From Oricola cellulosilytica (GTDB lineage: Bacteria > Pseudomonadota > Alphaproteobacteria > Rhizobiales > Rhizobiaceae): 64,000 nt of DNA. The stretch is taken from contig NZ_JAINFK010000001.1 in assembly GCF_019966575.1 (NCBI RefSeq), positions 124,001-188,000 of the forward strand. The letters are read 5' to 3'. Both the position numbers and the translations under genes were made by a program. The notes beneath the pieces were generated by a model, which was not told the DNA's origin, did no database searches, and saw only the letters and a list, made by a program, of their open reading frames with translations. This document shows positions 62,245 to 64,000 of the stretch, piece by piece; the first letter of the stretch is position 1, and each line of letters starts with the position of its first letter.

Positions 62245-62649
62245 TCAGTTCTCCGCCTTCAGAAGTGACCGCGCATAGGCGACGAGCGCCGCTACATCGG
62301 AGAACTCGATATCCACCGGCACGGTCGGCCGCCCGGCGGATTCATCGCTCGGCTGGCCCGCAAACCGGATGATCGCAGGATGCGGCGGCCTCTCGTGAAA
62401 ACTGCCGAAACGCTCTTCCCAATCCCGCAACTGGTTCACCAGAAACGGAAAGGAGGGCGTTGATGATATGCCGGAAAAGCGGTTCTCGTTGTCGACGATA
62501 TGGCAGCGGGAGCAATGCGCGCGCGCAACCGACCGGCCCCGCTCGACGAGCGTTGGCGCTTCCTGGGCGCGCGCCGGCCCCGCATATGCGGACGCGGCCG
62601 CCGCACCGGCGGCCAAAAGTGAAAGCCAGATCGGGAGGATCAAACGCAT
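62245..62649 (-). CDS. Small c-type cytochrome
   Basis: A 134-aa exported protein with a signal peptide (LILPIWLSLLAAGAAAASAY, cleavage probably at ARA/Q) and one heme-binding site, CSRCH (Cys46, Cys49, His50). It ends with DVAALVAYARSLL, the usual last helix of cytochrome c. No methionine occurs after the heme motif, so the usual sixth ligand is missing; a His in GSFHERPPHP might serve. It is 66 bp upstream of the ATP-grasp gene's end of the cluster but on the same strand, downstream of the GGDEF-EAL gene. The redox partner is unknown. Confidence 0.83.
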   Translation of the reverse strand: MRLILPIWLSLLAAGAAAASAYAGPARAQEAPTLVERGRSVARAHCSRCHIVDNENRFSGISSTPSFPFLVNQLRDWEERFGSFHERPPHPAIIRFAGQPSDESAGRPTVPVDIEFSDVAALVAYARSLLKAEN

Positions 62650-62679
62650 GGTGAAAGGCTATCGCGTTTCCGACCGGCG

Positions 62680-64000
62680 TCAATGCACCGGTCGGCCTGC
62701 CTTGCCAAACCCGCCAGGCGGCTGATCGATCGTTACACCTTGCCCGGACGGCGTGTCCGACTGGAAATACGCGACGATTTCGCGTGGCCCCAGCGGCTTG
62801 CTGATCAGGAACCCCTGCACCTCGTTGCAGCCCGTCGCACGCAGGATCTGCAGTTCACTCTCCGTCTCCACGCCCTCCGCGATGGTGCGCATCCCAAGTC
62901 CCCTCGCCAGGTGAACGATCGCGGCAACGATTGCCTGGCGGTCCGGGTTGCGATCGATTTCTTCGACAAAGATCCGGTCGATCTTGATGCGGTCGACGGA
63001 AAATTTCCGCAGGTAGCTCAGCGACGAATAGCCCGTGCCGAAGTCATCAAGCGAAATGCCGATACCAGCGCGCCTTAGGGTTCCGAGTTCATTCTCGAAA
63101 GCGCACTCGTCATCGAGCAGAAGGGTTTCAGTAATCTCCAGATGGAGACGCTTCGGCTCAAGTCCCGTCCGGCTCAGAACATCGAATACCGTCGCGACAA
63201 TGTCATCCTGGCGAAACTGGATCGGCGACAGGTTCACGGACACCGCGACCGGTTCCGGCAAGCCGAGAGCCTGGCGGCATGCCTTTTCCAGAATCCAGCG
63301 GCCCAGGCTGACGATAGCCCCGGTATCCTCGGCGATTGAAACGAGCTCCAGCGGCGTCAGATCGTCGTCGCGAGACGTCTTCCACCGCAGCAGCGCTTCC
63401 ACCGCATGGGGTTGGCCCGTGCGCAGATCGACAATCGGCTGAAACACAAGGTCGAGCTTTTCGTCGAAGTCCCCGTCGAGCAGTTCGGCCTCGATCCGGT
63501 TTCGCCGCAGTAACGTCTCGGACATTTGCGGGGAATAGGTGGAAAAAGCGCCACGACCGCGCCTCTTCGCGTCGTAAAGAGCGATATCGGCATTCCTTAT
63601 TAGCTCGTCGGGCTCCATCCCGGAGGAGGACAGCGCAATCCCAACGCTCGTGCCACCGAGTATCCTCACGCCATCCACTTCGAAGGGTTCGGCCAGTGCC
63701 ACGACGATGCGCGCGGCAATCTCTTCGGGAAGCGAATGTTGCTTGACCTTGTCGACCACCACCACAAACTCGTCGCCGCCGATGCGGCAGACAAGAGTCT
63801 GCTCAGGAACAATCGAACGCACCCTCCGGCCCACCTCCCGAAGAACCGCATCGCCGGTCGGATGGCCATGGGTGTCGTTGATCTTCTTGAAGTTGTCCAG
63901 ATCGAGACACAGGAGCGCGGTCGAACCGCATGGATCGGAGTCGGTCGCCAGAACATTTTCGAGGCGTTCGCGAAGCAGAATACGATTGGGCAGGCCCGTA
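62680..64000 (-). CDS. GGDEF-EAL protein, C-terminal part (cut by window end)
   Basis: A cyclic-di-GMP enzyme whose 5' end lies beyond the window; the frame is open through base 64000. The visible part starts in the GGDEF domain (TGLPNRILLRERL, LDLDNFKKINDTHGHPTGD, then the intact active site RIGGDEFVVVV). The EAL domain follows with EALLRW, NLSPIQFRQDD, EITETLLLDD, DDFGTGYSSLSYL, IKIDRIF, AEGVETESEL and QGFLISKPL, so all metal and substrate residues expected for a phosphodiesterase are present. Both activities look possible; which dominates depends on the missing N-terminal sensor. Confidence 0.94.
   Translation of the reverse strand, partial: TGLPNRILLRERLENVLATDSDPCGSTALLCLDLDNFKKINDTHGHPTGDAVLREVGRRVRSIVPEQTLVCRIGGDEFVVVVDKVKQHSLPEEIAARIVVALAEPFEVDGVRILGGTSVGIALSSSGMEPDELIRNADIALYDAKRRGRGAFSTYSPQMSETLLRRNRIEAELLDGDFDEKLDLVFQPIVDLRTGQPHAVEALLRWKTSRDDDLTPLELVSIAEDTGAIVSLGRWILEKACRQALGLPEPVAVSVNLSPIQFRQDDIVATVFDVLSRTGLEPKRLHLEITETLLLDDECAFENELGTLRRAGIGISLDDFGTGYSSLSYLRKFSVDRIKIDRIFVEEIDRNPDRQAIVAAIVHLARGLGMRTIAEGVETESELQILRATGCNEVQGFLISKPLGPREIVAYFQSDTPSGQGVTIDQPPGGFGKAGRPVH

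Noticed and set aside
1-64000. CRISPR arrays, insertion sequences, rRNA and attachment sites
   Set aside because: No regularly spaced repeats, transposase or integrase genes, or rRNA-like sequences were seen. The single tRNA has no duplicated 3' end nearby to suggest an integration site.

Overview
This window looks like a chromosomal segment of an alphaproteobacterium of the Hyphomicrobiales (Rhizobiales), probably near Phyllobacteriaceae/Mesorhizobium. The signs are high GC; a PdhS-like PAS kinase with a perfect CtrA box upstream; a tRNA-His with A73 and no encoded G-1, a trait of Alphaproteobacteria; a zwf-pgl-edd Entner-Doudoroff operon; an HWE-type kinase; an ScfR-type XRE regulator; and a polyhydroxybutyrate (PHB) phasin near an acetoacetyl-CoA synthetase. 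Genus is not resolved. I see no prophage, insertion sequence, CRISPR array or rRNA.

Layout. 1-9.7 kb: 3' end of xseA, tRNA-His, phasin, large PAS histidine kinase, acetoacetate-CoA ligase, AsmA-type protein, small membrane protein. 9.7-15.3 kb (minus strand): a glutamine-synthetase-like ligase followed by potFGHI, a polyamine uptake and gamma-glutamylation operon. 15.5-20.6 kb: small membrane protein, LysR regulator, ScfR-type regulator, a small unknown gene, a frameshifted short-chain dehydrogenase and a repeat-rich intergenic stretch. 20.6-27.5 kb: an EF-G-like protein with a degenerate G domain, a second GS-like ligase with a PuuB-like oxidase, and an OmpA-family protein with a long Ala/Glu/Pro tract. 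27.6-33.4 kb: KAS III-like synthase, SLC13 transporter, SDR and aldehyde dehydrogenase. 33.5-37.7 kb: zwf-pgl-edd. 38-41.5 kb: CHASE3/HWE kinase with response regulator, GlxA-type regulator, folD. 41.6-50.8 kb: surface-polysaccharide cluster (GumC/Wzz, flippase, three glycosyltransferase-type genes, WecG-type enzyme, O-antigen ligase/polymerase). 50.8-57.9 kb: proC, a GST, a livGFHM ABC transporter with its binding protein converging on it, and a 51-aa lipoprotein. 58.1-62.2 kb: ATP-grasp / alpha-E / transglutaminase / Anbu proteasome-homologue operon. 62.2-64 kb: cytochrome c and a GGDEF-EAL protein cut by the window end.

How the parts fit. The phasin and the acetoacetate-CoA ligase belong to the PHB cycle, and their upstream regions share a TTGTGCA/TGCACAA motif. 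Polyamines taken up by PotFGHI could be gamma-glutamylated by the GS-like ligases and oxidised by the PuuB-like enzyme. The most interesting unit is the Anbu operon: its gene set is known from comparative genomics as a predicted peptide-ligation/proteolysis system, but its substrate and product remain unknown.
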